Origin: Ruegeria sp. HKCCD8929
Lineage (GTDB): Bacteria > Pseudomonadota > Alphaproteobacteria > Rhodobacterales > Rhodobacteraceae
DNA: 64,000 bases
Direction: 5' to 3'
NCBI RefSeq assembly: GCF_013031405.1
Contig: NZ_WPZY01000002.1
Coordinates: forward strand, 248,001 to 312,000
Positions 40,519 through 49,269 of this stretch are shown here, one piece after another. Every line of letters starts with the position of its first letter. Within the stretch, counting starts at the first letter, position 1. The translations under genes were made by a program, and so were the position numbers. The notes beneath the pieces are model-generated. The model had not been told where the DNA came from, did not search any database, and saw only the letters and a list, made by a program, of their open reading frames with translations.

Positions 40519-41487
40519 TCACCCGGTTCCGGTTCTTCCCTTGAACGCCGGTATGGCAACGTGATCGGCGCGAGATCGGCTGTCTTCGGCCAAAACCGTC
40601 CTGGGATCGCGGACCCCAACCCCCGCCCTTGACCCTTGTTTTGGCGTTTCAAGCGGGCCCAGCGTGTGCAGGTACGCGTCTGCGCCGCTGGCGCGGTCGT
40701 AAATCGGGAAATCGGCCTCGCGATCCCTGAAACTTTTCAGGACCTGGCCCAGCCCATTGAGGCCGGTTTCGCGCTGACGGCGCACGTTGTCGAGGTCGAT
40801 CTCGATGGGGAACATATCCTCTTGCCCAGCGGACTGGTGCAGAACGGTTGCGGTCGGGTCGACCACAAGCGAGCGCCCCACGCCGCCTGCACCAAGCCCG
40901 TTCACGTCGAAGACGTAGCATTGGAACTGCGCTGCCGTTGCCCGTGCAATGGCAATCTCGGCGTCGCGATCCGTGGTGCCGGTCAGTACCGGATGCAGCA
41001 AAACCTCGACCCCTTGGCTGGTCAGTTGCCGCGTGGTTTCGGGGAACCAGATGTCATAGCAGATCGACAATCCGAACCGCCCGACATCGGGCACGTCGAA
41101 GACGCAGAAATCCGTCCCCGATGCGATGCCCTGTTCATAGGGTTTGAACGGGAACATCTTGGCGTATTTCTTGACGATTTCGCCCTGCGGGTTGATGACG
41201 ACCGACGTATTGAAAATCCGGCCGTCGGCGAGTTTTTCAAACATTGAGCCGGGGATCAGCCAGATGCCGAACCGGCGTGCATCGTCCTGAAACTGCGCAA
41301 GCGCGTCGTTCGGAAACGGCTGCGCAAACTGATCGAGAGGACCATAAGGCGCCAGCTCGGAGAAAACGACCATCTGGGTCCAGGGGAACCGGGCCATCAG
41401 GATCTCGATCCGATGGCGCATCGCCTCCACGTTCGAATGAAGCGCGGAAACGTGCATCTGAACGCCTGCGATTGCAAATGGGGTCAT
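40519..41487 (-). CDS. carbon-nitrogen hydrolase (nitrilase superfamily)
   Basis: A 322-residue nitrilase-superfamily amidase. The catalytic triad is present: Glu44 in FSELAPY, the lysine in KKYAKMFPF and the cysteine in SICYDIWFPE. The hydrolase domain ends near residue 270; the last ~50 residues are low-complexity and unusual for the family. It opens the operon, 56 bases before the decarboxylase start. It may hydrolyse an N-carbamoyl or amide bond, for example of an agmatine- or polyamine-like intermediate. Confidence 0.88.
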   Translation of the reverse strand: MTPFAIAGVQMHVSALHSNVEAMRHRIEILMARFPWTQMVVFSELAPYGPLDQFAQPFPNDALAQFQDDARRFGIWLIPGSMFEKLADGRIFNTSVVINPQGEIVKKYAKMFPFKPYEQGIASGTDFCVFDVPDVGRFGLSICYDIWFPETTRQLTSQGVEVLLHPVLTGTTDRDAEIAIARATAAQFQCYVFDVNGLGAGGVGRSLVVDPTATVLHQSAGQEDMFPIEIDLDNVRRQRETGLNGLGQVLKSFRDREADFPIYDRASGADAYLHTLGPLETPKQGSRAGVGVRDPRTVLAEDSRSRADHVAIPAFKGRTGTG

Positions 41488-41746
41488 GTATGTGTCTGCC
41501 TCTTTTCTTGGCCACGGCTGGCTGTGCCCCCGAGCCTAGAATGCGTGGAGAGAATTATCAAATGCATCAATTTCGGGGGAATCCCGTCCGGCTTACGCCT
41601 GCCACTGCGCGACGGCAATTCGTGGGTCTTTGAGTCGGTTCTTCGGCATCGGTGCTTTTTTGGGCAAGATGCAGTCCAGACGTCGCGATGCGCGGGTGTA
41701 GGCGCATGCCATGGCGGGTTTTGGAACAGTCGAGTTTGGGAAAGAG

Positions 41747-41821
41747 TGGTAGCCCGTAGGGGAATCGAACCCCTCTTTCCAGGTTGAAAACCTGGCGTCC
41801 TAACCGATAGACGAACGGGCC
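41747..41821 (-). tRNA. tRNA-Glu(UUC)
   Basis: A complete 75-nt cloverleaf including encoded CCA. The acceptor GGCCCGT pairs with ACGGGCT (one G-U), the D-arm contains GGTTAGGAC, the anticodon stem CCAGG/CCTGG encloses the loop with TTC, and the T-arm is GGGGTTCGATTCCCC. The 3' end is on the low-coordinate side. No element is inserted at it here. Confidence 0.97.
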
Positions 41822-42123
41822 AAAGCGGCATGTCAGGGGCTTTTACGAATTGCACCTGTGCGGCGCAAGGGCAGCGGCCGAAAAAAACCATTCAAAGCAA
41901 ATGAGCCGGTTGGAGGGTGGGAATACCGACGTAAACAGTTTCGCACGGTGAGAAGGGCAGAGTTTCTGACAGGCTGTCACCCCGCAAAGACAAGCGTATT
42001 CAGGTGCGCGCGAGCGCTGGTCCAATGTTCGGGGGATTGCCGTCAGTTTGCCGACGAACGCGGTCTACACCTTGGGAATGCCGCATGTTAGCTTTCCGGT
42101 GAACGATCAGGGAGAACTGCCAA
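41822..42123. other. intergenic region, nothing recognised
   Basis: About 300 bp between tRNA-Glu and the rhodanese gene. No convincing ORF, repeat or RNA structure was seen. It probably contains the promoters for both flanking genes. Confidence 0.5.
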
Positions 42124-42516
42124 ATGCCATTGACGGTCAAGGACATGATGGAGGCCGCCAACGCGGTGGTTGAGCGCATCGACGGTGCGAAGGCGCAGGA
42201 ATTGGTGGCCGACGGGGCGTTGTTGCTCGACATCCGGGATGCGCCCGAGTTGGAGCGCAGCGGGCGGGCCGTCGAGGCGCATCACATCCCGCGCGGCATG
42301 CTTGAGTTCCGCGCCGATCCCACGACCCAGTATCACGACCCCGAGTTGCGGTTCGATCGGCCGATCGTGCTGCACTGCGCCTCGGGCGGACGTGCCGCGC
42401 TGGCGGGCAAGCTGCTCAAGGAGATGGGATATGCCGAGGTCTACAATCTGGGCGGGCTGACCGACTGGCAGCAGGGCGGCGGCGCGGTGATCGAGCCGGT
42501 CGATCCCGGGATGTGA
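42124..42516 (+). CDS. rhodanese-like sulfurtransferase
   Basis: A 130-residue single-domain rhodanese. The active-site cysteine is in VLHCASGGRAALAG (near residue 82), with the standard LLLDIRDAPELERSG and YNLGGLTDWQQGG motifs around it. The active loop CASGGR is six residues, the size typical of sulfur-transfer rhodaneses. It likely moves sulfane sulfur to cyanide, thioredoxin or another acceptor in the cytoplasm. A 40-base gap separates it from the probable ribosome site of the next small gene. Confidence 0.9.
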   Translation: MPLTVKDMMEAANAVVERIDGAKAQELVADGALLLDIRDAPELERSGRAVEAHHIPRGMLEFRADPTTQYHDPELRFDRPIVLHCASGGRAALAGKLLKEMGYAEVYNLGGLTDWQQGGGAVIEPVDPGM

Positions 42517-42603
42517 CCGGTCCGATCTGACACAGGTCAAAGTGGTACATATTCCAACCCGCTAATGTCATGGCCGAACGGTTTTGAACAGGAATCACCG
42601 GCC

Positions 42604-42795
42604 ATGATGCGTCTTGCTGCAATCCTCTATTCCCTGATCTCCACAGCCCTGGCGGGGACCGCCGTGATCGCGGTTCTGTCGGCAGGCATGGTTTCTGTGG
42701 CGGCGATCCTTTGGGCCGCCGGGGCGGGCTTCGTTCTGGCCGCGCCGGCCTCCTGGCTGGTGGCCCGGCATCTCTACTCAGGGCAGTCGGCCTGA
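42604..42795 (+). CDS. small two-helix membrane protein (Rhodobacterales family)
   Basis: I use the ATG ATG at 42604 after a CAGGAA site; the in-frame start 13 codons earlier lacks support. The 63-residue product has two hydrophobic helices (MMRLAAILYSLISTALAGTA; SVAAILWAAGAGFVLAAPAS) with a short loop. Proteins of this type in Rhodobacterales are sometimes mislabelled as CTP synthetase; no enzyme motif is present. Its stop abuts the stop of the convergent hydrolase gene (cctgatcagg). Confidence 0.7.
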   Translation: MMRLAAILYSLISTALAGTAVIAVLSAGMVSVAAILWAAGAGFVLAAPASWLVARHLYSGQSA

Positions 42796-43554
42796 TCAGG
42801 CGTTGAGAAAGGCGCGCGTGGCGGCCTCGAACTCGCGGGGTTTCTCCGCGTGCAGCCAGTGCCCGGCGCCGGGGATCTTGGCAAAGCGTGCCTGTGGGAA
42901 CAGCGCGCGGATCGTGTCGCGGTGGCCGGGCAGCACATAGTCCGAGGCCGCGCCCGACAAAAACAGCGACTGACCCCGCCATGGCGTGCCGCCCTCGGGG
43001 AAGCCCATGATTCTGGGCATTTCGGCGGCCAGACCGTCAAGGTTCAGCCGCCAGCGCTTGGCGGGCAGGTCCAGCGATTGGGTGAAGAAGCTCTGCAACG
43101 CTTTCTCGACCCCGTGTGCGGCAAGCTGCGCCTCGGCGTCCGAGCGCCGTTCGACCTGCGACAGGTCCACGGCCCGCATCGCCTCGATATACTGTATCTG
43201 ACTGTGTCCATAGGCGACCGGCGCGATATCGGCGACAACCAGCTTGCGCACCAGTGCCCCATGGTGCAGCGCCAGCGTCATCGCCGCCTTGCCGCCCATG
43301 GAATGGCCCACGACATCCGCTTGCCCACCGATGGCCGCGATCACCTCGGCCAGATCCGCCGCCAGTGCGGGATAGTCATGCGTGTCCGACCAGGGGCTTT
43401 GCCCGTGGTTGCGCATATCGACCGAGATCACCTGCCGTTCGTCAGACAGGCGTTTGGCAATCACGCCCCAGTTGCGGGCCGAGCCATAGAGGCCGTGGGC
43501 GATCAGCAGGGGCGGGGTGTCGGTCGGGGTGCCGAAATGGATCATGTTCAACAT
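42796..43554 (-). CDS. alpha/beta-hydrolase, YbfF-like esterase
   Basis: A 252-residue alpha/beta hydrolase from the ATG at 43554 (MLNMIHFGTPTD). It has the oxyanion region LIAHGLYGSARNWG, the nucleophile elbow VGHSMGGKAAM (Ser near 101), the acid in SGAASDYV and the histidine in IPGAGHWLHAEKP. This set matches the YbfF/short-chain esterase group. There is no signal peptide, so it is cytoplasmic. The substrate is unknown; it converges on the small membrane gene. Confidence 0.87.
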   Translation of the reverse strand: MLNMIHFGTPTDTPPLLIAHGLYGSARNWGVIAKRLSDERQVISVDMRNHGQSPWSDTHDYPALAADLAEVIAAIGGQADVVGHSMGGKAAMTLALHHGALVRKLVVADIAPVAYGHSQIQYIEAMRAVDLSQVERRSDAEAQLAAHGVEKALQSFFTQSLDLPAKRWRLNLDGLAAEMPRIMGFPEGGTPWRGQSLFLSGAASDYVLPGHRDTIRALFPQARFAKIPGAGHWLHAEKPREFEAATRAFLNA

Positions 43555-43647
43555 GGGTTGGTGATACCTGCGTGCGCGGCGATGGGCCAGCCCCATTGAG
43601 GCCGCCCCGACAAGCCGGTAGACTGTCCGGCTAGGAGGCCCGGTTGG

Positions 43648-44022
43648 ATGTCAGAACAGATCGCCGTACAGGACCAGATTGCGGAGACCATCGCGCTGTT
43701 GCGCGCCAAGCTGGGCGTGCGTGGCAAGACGCTGGCCGCCTCGCTACGCCGGGCCCGGCACCGGCTGCCGCGCCGCATTCACGGGCAGGCGATGGAACTG
43801 GCCAAGGCTGAACCGTTGGCCAATCACCCGAAACTGCGGCTGACGCTGGATACACCGAAGCTGGTCACCGCGGTGCAGGAGGTGCAGGCGCATCTGCGCG
43901 CCATCGATCTGGCCGACCGGCGCAAGGGCTGGCTGCTGAGCATGTTGGGCGGGCTCGCCTTCAACATTCTGGTGTTTGCCATCCTGCTGCTGGTGTTTTT
44001 GCGCTGGCAAGGCGTGATCTGA
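43648..44022 (+). CDS. hypothetical tail-anchored membrane protein
   Basis: A 124-residue protein: a charged helical N-terminal part (about 95 residues, basic, [19 protein letters not shown]) and one C-terminal transmembrane helix ([25 protein letters not shown]). It is probably anchored in the inner membrane with its bulk in the cytoplasm. No family is recognised. It precedes the TetR/PspA module on the same strand, but an operator separates them. Confidence 0.65.
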   Translation: MSEQIAVQDQIAETIALLRAKLGVRGKTLAASLRRARHRLPRRIHGQAMELAKAEPLANHPKLRLTLDTPKLVTAVQEVQAHLRAIDLADRRKGWLLSMLGGLAFNILVFAILLLVFLRWQGVI

Positions 44023-44050
44023 CCCTTTTCCCGGCGGTGTGCTCCGGCTA

Positions 44051-44071
44051 TTCCTGAACATGGTTCAGGAA
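44051..44071. promoter_or_regulatory. TetR operator at its own gene start
   Basis: A perfect palindrome with 9-base arms, TTCCTGAAC (44051-44059), ATG, GTTCAGGAA (44063-44071), just before the TetR ribosome site. Its core TGAAC-N3-GTTCA recurs three times before pspA, which is strong evidence for autoregulation by the adjacent TetR protein. Confidence 0.82.
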
Positions 44072-44080
44072 AGGAACGCC

Positions 44081-44671
44081 ATGCCATCGAAATCCCAGGC
44101 CCGCAGGGCGCAGCTGCGTGAGAGATTGGTCGAGGCGGCCGAGAGTCGCATTGCCCGCGAGGGCTTGGGCGAATTGCGGGCGCGGGATCTGGCCCGGGAC
44201 GCGGGCTGTGCGTTGGGGGCGATCTACAATGCCTTCGAGGATCTCAATGCCATCGTGATGGCCGTGAACGGCCGGACTTTCCGCGCTTTGGGGCAGGCGG
44301 TCTCCGATTCCTTTGATGGCAGCGAGGCGCCGGTGCAGCGGCTGATCGTGATGAGCACCGCCTATCTGCGCTTTGCCGATGCGCACACCAATCTCTGGCG
44401 GGCGCTTTTTGAACTGAAGATGACACAGGACGGGCCGGTGCCCGATTGGTATCGCGAGGCGCTGGCGGGGCTTTTCGGTCTGATCTCGGAGCCGGTGTCG
44501 CAGATCTTCCCCGAGATGAAGCGGGAAGAGCTGGAACTGATGACCCGGGCGCTGTTCTCTTCGGTGCATGGGATCGTGAGTCTGGGGCTGGAAAACCGTA
44601 TCTCGGGCGTGCCGCCGGAACAGATCGAGCGGATGATCGGGCAGGTTCTTCGCCAGATTGGAAACAATTAG
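44081..44671 (+). CDS. TetR/AcrR-family repressor controlling the PspA module
   Basis: I take the ATG at 44081 ([16 protein letters not shown]), which follows AGGAAAGGAAC; earlier in-frame starts overlap the operator. The 196-residue protein has an N-terminal helix-turn-helix ([28 protein letters not shown], about 30-57) and a ligand-binding C-terminal domain ([33 protein letters not shown]). Four copies of TGAAC-N3-GTTCA occur at its own promoter and at pspA, so it likely represses both. The inducing signal is unknown. Confidence 0.92.
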   Translation: MPSKSQARRAQLRERLVEAAESRIAREGLGELRARDLARDAGCALGAIYNAFEDLNAIVMAVNGRTFRALGQAVSDSFDGSEAPVQRLIVMSTAYLRFADAHTNLWRALFELKMTQDGPVPDWYREALAGLFGLISEPVSQIFPEMKREELELMTRALFSSVHGIVSLGLENRISGVPPEQIERMIGQVLRQIGNN

Positions 44672-44676
44672 TTTCC

Positions 44677-44747
44677 TGAACAGTGTTCACAACATGCCTT
44701 GAACGGCGTTCATGAATTTGCTATCTCCAATTTGTGAACGATGTTCA
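44677..44747. promoter_or_regulatory. three TetR operators before pspA
   Basis: TGAAC-N3-GTTCA occurs at 44677-44689 (N3 AGT), 44700-44712 (GGC) and 44735-44747 (GAT). Centres are 23 and 35 bases apart, near integral helical turns. The last copy is 18 bases before the pspA ATG and overlaps its leader. Together with the copy at 44051 this gives tight repression of both genes. Confidence 0.82.
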
Positions 44748-44764
44748 TGATATTGGAGGAACCC

Positions 44765-45442
44765 ATGTTCGGCACGTTGAAGACCCTGATCGTCGGTGCA
44801 AATGCCCGCGCGGAAGAGCAATTGCGTGACACTTATTCCATTGAACTGATCGACCAGAAGATCCGCGAGGCGGAGAGCAGCCTGAAGGCGGCCAAGCTGA
44901 CCCTTGCCAGCCTGATCCAACGCCAGCGCGGAGAGCAGCGCCAGGTGGACGGGCTGCAGGGGCGGATCGCTGACCTGATGACCCGCGCGCAGGAGGCGCT
45001 GGATGGCGGGCGCGAGGATCTGGCTCAGAGCGCGGCTCAGGCGGTGGCGGATCTGGAAAACGAGTCTGCGGTGCGCCGCAAGACCCTCGACCGGCTCGAC
45101 ACCCGCATTCTGCAGTTGCGCCAGACCGTCGACGCCGCCAGCCGCCGCATCATCGACCTGAAGCAGGGCGCGATTGCCGCCCGGGCGGTCAGGCGCGAGC
45201 AGGGGCTGCAGAAACGGCTGAACCGGCATGTCGGTGGTGAGAGCCCTATCGAAGAGGCCGAAAGCCTGATTGCCCGCGTGATGCAGCAGGATGACCCGTT
45301 CGAACAGGGCGAAATCCTGCGCGAGATCGACGCGACGCTGGATCACTCCGCCGTTGCAGCGCGGATGGAGGAGGCGGGCTTTGGTCCAAAGACCCGATCG
45401 ACCGCTGCTGACGTTCTGAGCCGCCTCAACGCCAAGGACTGA
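44765..45442 (+). CDS. pspA: PspA/IM30-family membrane-stress protein
   Basis: The ATG at 44765 follows GGAGGAACCC and gives a 225-residue PspA/IM30-like protein (MFGTLKTLIVGANARAEEQL). It is almost all coiled coil (DQKIREAESSLKAAKLTLAS; LDRLDTRILQLRQTVDAASR), with the amphipathic N-terminal helix that binds membranes. The family stabilises the inner membrane under stress as an ESCRT-III-like polymer. Usual PspF/sigma-54 control is absent; a TetR repressor with three operators upstream appears to replace it. Confidence 0.85.
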   Translation: MFGTLKTLIVGANARAEEQLRDTYSIELIDQKIREAESSLKAAKLTLASLIQRQRGEQRQVDGLQGRIADLMTRAQEALDGGREDLAQSAAQAVADLENESAVRRKTLDRLDTRILQLRQTVDAASRRIIDLKQGAIAARAVRREQGLQKRLNRHVGGESPIEEAESLIARVMQQDDPFEQGEILREIDATLDHSAVAARMEEAGFGPKTRSTAADVLSRLNAKD

Positions 45443-45502
45443 ACCGACACTGTCCGGACCTCGTGAGAACCGGTGACTTTATCGAATGAATGGAGAGACA
45501 AG

Positions 45503-45787
45503 ATGAATACCCGTAACGAAAACGCTCTGATCCTGATGCTGAACGGCGCCGGTGTTGTGCTGGCCTATGTCCTGCTGGCGATCTCGCTGTGGCTGTCCAC
45601 CGACGTGCCGCTGGCCACCAAAGGTTACTGGGGCATGGGCGTGGTGCTGCTGACGCTGAGCCTGATCAACGTGGTGAAATACCGCTTCGACTACCGCTCG
45701 TCCGAGGACCGGATCAACCGCATCGAAGAGGCGCGCAACGAGAAGCTGCTGGAAGAGGCGCTGAAGGATCCGAAATCGGATATCTGA
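45503..45787 (+). CDS. YiaA/YiaB-like two-helix membrane protein
   Basis: I use the ATG at 45503 (MNTRNENAL) after GGAGAGACAAG; the earlier in-frame start lies further from any ribosome site. The 94-residue product has two hydrophobic helices (LILMLNGAGVVLAYVLLAIS; GYWGMGVVLLTLSLINVVKY) and a charged tail, as in the YiaAB domain family. It is 60 bases after pspA and is probably its operon partner at the membrane. Confidence 0.78.
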   Translation: MNTRNENALILMLNGAGVVLAYVLLAISLWLSTDVPLATKGYWGMGVVLLTLSLINVVKYRFDYRSSEDRINRIEEARNEKLLEEALKDPKSDI

Positions 45788-45796
45788 CGCTTGCCC

Positions 45797-45818
45797 CGCC
45801 GCGCCGAAAGGCGCGGCG
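45797..45818 (+). terminator. G+C-rich hairpin after the PspA operon
   Basis: A perfect 9-bp stem, CGCCGCGCC (45797-45805) with GGCGCGGCG (45810-45818), and the stable tetraloop GAAA. It lies 10 bases after the YiaAB-like stop. No T-run follows, so it may stabilise the mRNA or act with Rho rather than as a complete intrinsic terminator. Confidence 0.55.
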
Positions 45819-45903
45819 CCGGGCCCAACGCTTTTGCCTGCATCTAAGATGCGGGCAGAAGGGGCGGGAGCCCTCCGATCCCTTGAGGGTGCTCCTCGCA
45901 AAC

Positions 45904-45937
45904 AAAAAAACCCGCCGTGGACAGATCCAGCGGCGGG
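45904..45937 (-). terminator. intrinsic terminator of glyA
   Basis: On the minus strand the hairpin CCCGCCG...CGGCGGG (with an inner TGGA/TCCA pair and one bulge) is followed by seven T's. It starts about 25 bases after the glyA stop. Confidence 0.85.
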
Positions 45938-45961
45938 ATGATTCTTGTCGGGTCTGTCCGG

Positions 45962-47257
45962 TTACAGATTCGGATAGAGCGGGAAACGGGCACACAGCTC
46001 GGCCACTTCGGCCTTTACCTTGGCCTCGACCGCACCATTGCCGTCCTCGCCATTGGCGGCCAGACCGTCAACAACCTCGATGATCCAGTCCGCGATCTGA
46101 CGGAACTCGGTCTCGCCAAAGCCGCGGGTGGTGCCAGCGGGTGAGCCCAGGCGGATACCGCTGGTGATGGTTGGCTTCTCCGGATCGAACGGCACGCCGT
46201 TCTTGTTGCAGGTGATATGCGCGCGGCCCAGGGCCTTTTCGGTCGCATTGCCCTTCACGCCTTTGGGGCGCAGGTCCACCAGCACCACATGGGTGTCGGT
46301 GCCGTGGGTCACCGTGTCCAGCCCGCCCTTGATCAACTGATCCGACAGCGCCTGTGCATTGACCACGACCTGCTTGATGTAGTCCTTGAACGCAGGCTGC
46401 AGCGCTTCACCGAAAGCGACCGCCTTGCCTGCGATCACGTGCATCAGCGGGCCACCCTGAATGCCGGGGAAGATCGCCGAGTTGACCTTTTTGGCGATGG
46501 CCTCGTCATTGGTCAGGATCATACCGCCGCGCGGGCCGCGCAGGGTCTTGTGGGTGGTGGTGGTGGCCACATGCGCATGCGGGAAGGGCGAGGGGTGTTC
46601 ACCTGCTGCGACCAGACCGGCGATATGGGCCATGTCCACATGCAGGTAGGCGCCGACCATGTCGGCGATTTCGCGCATCTTGGCAAAGTCGATGACGCGC
46701 GGAATGGCCGAGCCGCCCGCGATGATCAGCTTGGGCTGATGCTCTTTCGCCAGCGATTCGATCTGCTCATAGTCGATCAGGTTGTCCTGTTTGCGGACGC
46801 CGTAGTGGATGGCGTTGAACCACTTGCCCGACTGGTTCGGAGCCGCGCCGTGGGTCAGGTGGCCGCCTGCGTCCAGGCTCATGCCCAGAATGGTGTCGCC
46901 CGGCTTGATCAGTGCCTGGAACACGCCCTGATTGGCCTGCGAACCCGAGTTCGGCTGCACGTTGGCGAACTCACAGCCAAAGAGCTGTTTGGCGCGGTCG
47001 ATGGCCAGGTTCTCGGCGACATCGACGAACTGGCAGCCACCATAGTAGCGGCGCCCGGGATAGCCCTCGGCGTATTTGTTTGTCATCACCGAGCCCTGCG
47101 CCTCCATCACGGCGGCCGAGACGATGTTCTCGCTGGCGATTAGTTCGATCTCGTCGCGCTGGCGGCCAAGTTCAGAGGTGACCGAGCCGAACAGCTCAGG
47201 GTCCCGATCCGCAAGAGACTGGGTGAAGAAACCGGTGTCACGAAGGTTGGCGTTCAT
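45962..47257 (-). CDS. glyA: serine hydroxymethyltransferase
   Basis: A 431-residue GlyA of full length. It has the substrate region [20 protein letters not shown], the [12 protein letters not shown] motif and the PLP lysine in [16 protein letters not shown], and continues without gaps to PLYPNL. It interconverts serine and glycine with tetrahydrofolate and is the main one-carbon source. It is monocistronic, with its own terminator, and divergent from nadK. Confidence 0.97.
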   Translation of the reverse strand: MNANLRDTGFFTQSLADRDPELFGSVTSELGRQRDEIELIASENIVSAAVMEAQGSVMTNKYAEGYPGRRYYGGCQFVDVAENLAIDRAKQLFGCEFANVQPNSGSQANQGVFQALIKPGDTILGMSLDAGGHLTHGAAPNQSGKWFNAIHYGVRKQDNLIDYEQIESLAKEHQPKLIIAGGSAIPRVIDFAKMREIADMVGAYLHVDMAHIAGLVAAGEHPSPFPHAHVATTTTHKTLRGPRGGMILTNDEAIAKKVNSAIFPGIQGGPLMHVIAGKAVAFGEALQPAFKDYIKQVVVNAQALSDQLIKGGLDTVTHGTDTHVVLVDLRPKGVKGNATEKALGRAHITCNKNGVPFDPEKPTITSGIRLGSPAGTTRGFGETEFRQIADWIIEVVDGLAANGEDGNGAVEAKVKAEVAELCARFPLYPNL

Positions 47258-47426
47258 GGGGGCTCCAAATGGCTGGGGGTGTGTTTGGCGAATTTCCTAT
47301 CGGAAACCAGCGATCCGAGAAAGGTTGTAAAGCGACGAAATGGCCCGCTGTGGCGTCAACTCTGGTCTCTCGGGGAAAGGTATGTTTGTTTCGGAACCAA
47401 ATGCGCAGCACCGGAAACCGAAATTG

Positions 47427-48188
47427 ATGAGTAAGAGAATCGCTTTTCTGGCCAGTGACGCTCCGGTGGCCCAGACCGCCCGCGCCGCCCTGATCGGGCG
47501 CTATGGCAATGCCGCCCCCGGCGACGCCGACGTGATCGTGGCCCTTGGCGGCGACGGGTTCATGCTGCGCACGCTGCACAGTAGCAAGCATTTGCATGCG
47601 CCGGTTTACGGCATGAATCGCGGCACCATTGGGTTTCTGATGAACGAATATTCCGAAACCGATCTGCTTGATCGTCTAGCGGCCGCAGAGGAAGAGATCA
47701 TCAACCCGCTTGCGATGACGGCAATGGATCAGGCGGGGCGAGTGCATGAGGCACTGGCGATCAACGAGGTCTCGCTGCTGCGTGCCGGTCCACAGGCGGC
47801 CCGGCTCAAGATCACCATCGACGGGCGGCTGCGGTTGGCCGAGCTGGTTTGCGACGGCGCGCTGGTTTCAACCCCGGCGGGATCGACCGCTTACAACTAT
47901 TCCGCCCACGGTCCCATTCTGCCCATCGGCTCGGATGTTTTGGCCATGACCGCGATTGCCGCGTTCCGTCCCCGCCGCTGGCGGGGGGCGGTTTTGCCGA
48001 AAACCGCGCATGTACGCTTTGACGTCGTGGAGGCCGACAAGCGCCCCGTGATGGCGGACGCGGACTCGATCTCCATTTCGGATATCGACTGGGTCGAAAT
48101 CCGGTCCGAGCCTGCAATCTCGCACCGCATCCTGTTCGATCCGGGTCACGGGCTGGAAGAGCGCCTGATTTCGGAACAGTTTACGTAA
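47427..48188 (+). CDS. nadK: NAD kinase
   Basis: I use the ATG at 47427 (MSKRIAFLASDAP); the frame upstream is unrelated in style. The 253-residue protein carries the NAD-kinase signature GGDG (VIVALGGDGFMLRTL), the AINEVSLLR substrate motif and the G-rich DGALVSTPAGSTAYNYSAHGP loop. It phosphorylates NAD+ to NADP+. It is short (Rhodobacterales type) but complete. It is divergent from glyA; a shared regulatory region of about 170 bp lies between them. Confidence 0.95.
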   Translation: MSKRIAFLASDAPVAQTARAALIGRYGNAAPGDADVIVALGGDGFMLRTLHSSKHLHAPVYGMNRGTIGFLMNEYSETDLLDRLAAAEEEIINPLAMTAMDQAGRVHEALAINEVSLLRAGPQAARLKITIDGRLRLAELVCDGALVSTPAGSTAYNYSAHGPILPIGSDVLAMTAIAAFRPRRWRGAVLPKTAHVRFDVVEADKRPVMADADSISISDIDWVEIRSEPAISHRILFDPGHGLEERLISEQFT

Positions 48189-48523
48189 AATTAAGATTTC
48201 TTAAAAAAGTTCCGAGTTCTGTGAACCAGATCACAGGCAGGCGGGGCTGCTTCGGCATATGCTTGTCTTACCCGGAGGAAACGTCCTGGTGGAGGTGAGT
48301 GGCCACCGACCGACGTGTTCGACAAGATTGCGCATGTTTCGCGCTGGCGGGTGTGGTTAACGCCGCATTCACCACAAGAAACCGGGGATATTTTGATCAA
48401 GAGGACCCCGGGCGCAGGGGAGCTGCAAGGCCCGGGGTCTATTATTGTGCAGGCGCCGGGGCGGCGAGAGCCGCGCATCGGGCGCGGCACATTTGTTGCT
48501 TGCCATGACCCGCCCGGCCAGTT
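48189..48523. other. intergenic region with a long perfect-arm hairpin
   Basis: About 335 bp between nadK and the convergent TetR gene. GACCCCGGG (48404-48412) pairs perfectly with CCCGGGGTC (48431-48439) across an 18-base loop. There is no U-tract, so a structured RNA is as likely as a terminator. A frame starting at GTG 48315 runs into the TetR gene but does not look like a protein. Confidence 0.4.
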
Positions 48524-49129
48524 TCACCCGGTGCCGTATCGGCACATCATCATCTCGACGCTGCTTTCGACGATTTTCTGCATTTGCTCTTCCGAGACCA
48601 GGGCAGAGCCGAAGATATAGGGCCAGAACGCCTTGGCCTTGAGCAGCGCGATGAATTCCTGCGCGGCCTCCTCGGGATCGGGCACGTTCAGTTGGCCGTC
48701 CTCATTGGCGGCGCGCAGCATGTCAATGAAGGCGCCGGTCTTGTCGATCTTGCCCTGTGCCGCCTCGGCCAGATCGGGATTGCGCAGGGTTTCGCTGATG
48801 ATCATCCGCGCCATCGCCATGACCTCGGGCGAGATCAGCAGCCGCCCTTCGGCCCAGCCCAGTTCGATCAGCTGTTCCCGGATGTCCCGGTCCGGGTCAT
48901 AGCGGATGTGCCGCATGTCCGCGAACCGCTCGGCCAGAACGCTGACAATCGAGCGAAACAGTTTTTCCTTGCTTTCAAAATACTTGTAGACCGTCCGCTT
49001 GGAGACCTCGGCCCGTGCCGACACCCGATCCATGCTGGCCGCAGAGAACCCCTTTTCCTGGAACTCCTCTACGGCGGCATCAATGATCTGCGCGTATTTC
49101 GACGCATTGGGGCCGCTGCACTCGTACAT
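48524..49129 (-). CDS. TetR-family repressor divergent from the IorAB-type operon
   Basis: A 201-residue TetR regulator with an N-terminal helix-turn-helix (AASMDRVSARAEVSKRTVYKYFESKEKLF, about 30-58) and a C-terminal domain of the AcrR/TetR_C type (EVMAMARMIISETLRNPDL, EEAAQEFIALLKAKAFWPYI). Two GGTAAAC-N6-GTTTAC operators lie between it and the divergent molybdenum-hydroxylase operon. It probably represses both itself and that operon until an aromatic substrate or product binds. Confidence 0.92.
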   Translation of the reverse strand: MYECSGPNASKYAQIIDAAVEEFQEKGFSAASMDRVSARAEVSKRTVYKYFESKEKLFRSIVSVLAERFADMRHIRYDPDRDIREQLIELGWAEGRLLISPEVMAMARMIISETLRNPDLAEAAQGKIDKTGAFIDMLRAANEDGQLNVPDPEEAAQEFIALLKAKAFWPYIFGSALVSEEQMQKIVESSVEMMMCRYGTG

Positions 49130-49173
49130 GACATCCAGCTATGGGCCAAATTCACGTAACCGTCAATCAAGGC

Positions 49174-49234
49174 GGTAAACTTTGCAGTTTACACCCTGGG
49201 TGGCTTTGCATACGGTAAACGCACCAGTTTACCG
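49174..49234. promoter_or_regulatory. paired TetR operators in the divergent promoter
   Basis: Two palindromes share the half-site GGTAAAC with a six-base centre: GTAAAC/GTTTAC at 49175-49192 and CGGTAAAC (49213-49220) with GTTTACCG (49227-49234). Centres are 40 bases apart, close to four helical turns, so two dimers can bind on one face of the DNA. Confidence 0.8.
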
Positions 49235-49269
49235 ACTCACCAGCCTGATGCTGCACGGGAGGCACTTTC

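Noticed and set aside
42604..42795. CTP synthetase annotation for the 63-residue protein
   Set aside because: The protein is two membrane helices with no amidotransferase or synthetase motif; the name used for relatives is a mislabel.
48315..48620. 101-codon plus-strand frame after nadK
   Set aside because: It overlaps the well-supported TetR gene on the other strand, starts at a GTG without a ribosome site, and its composition (many P, R and H) is typical of chance frames in G+C-rich DNA.
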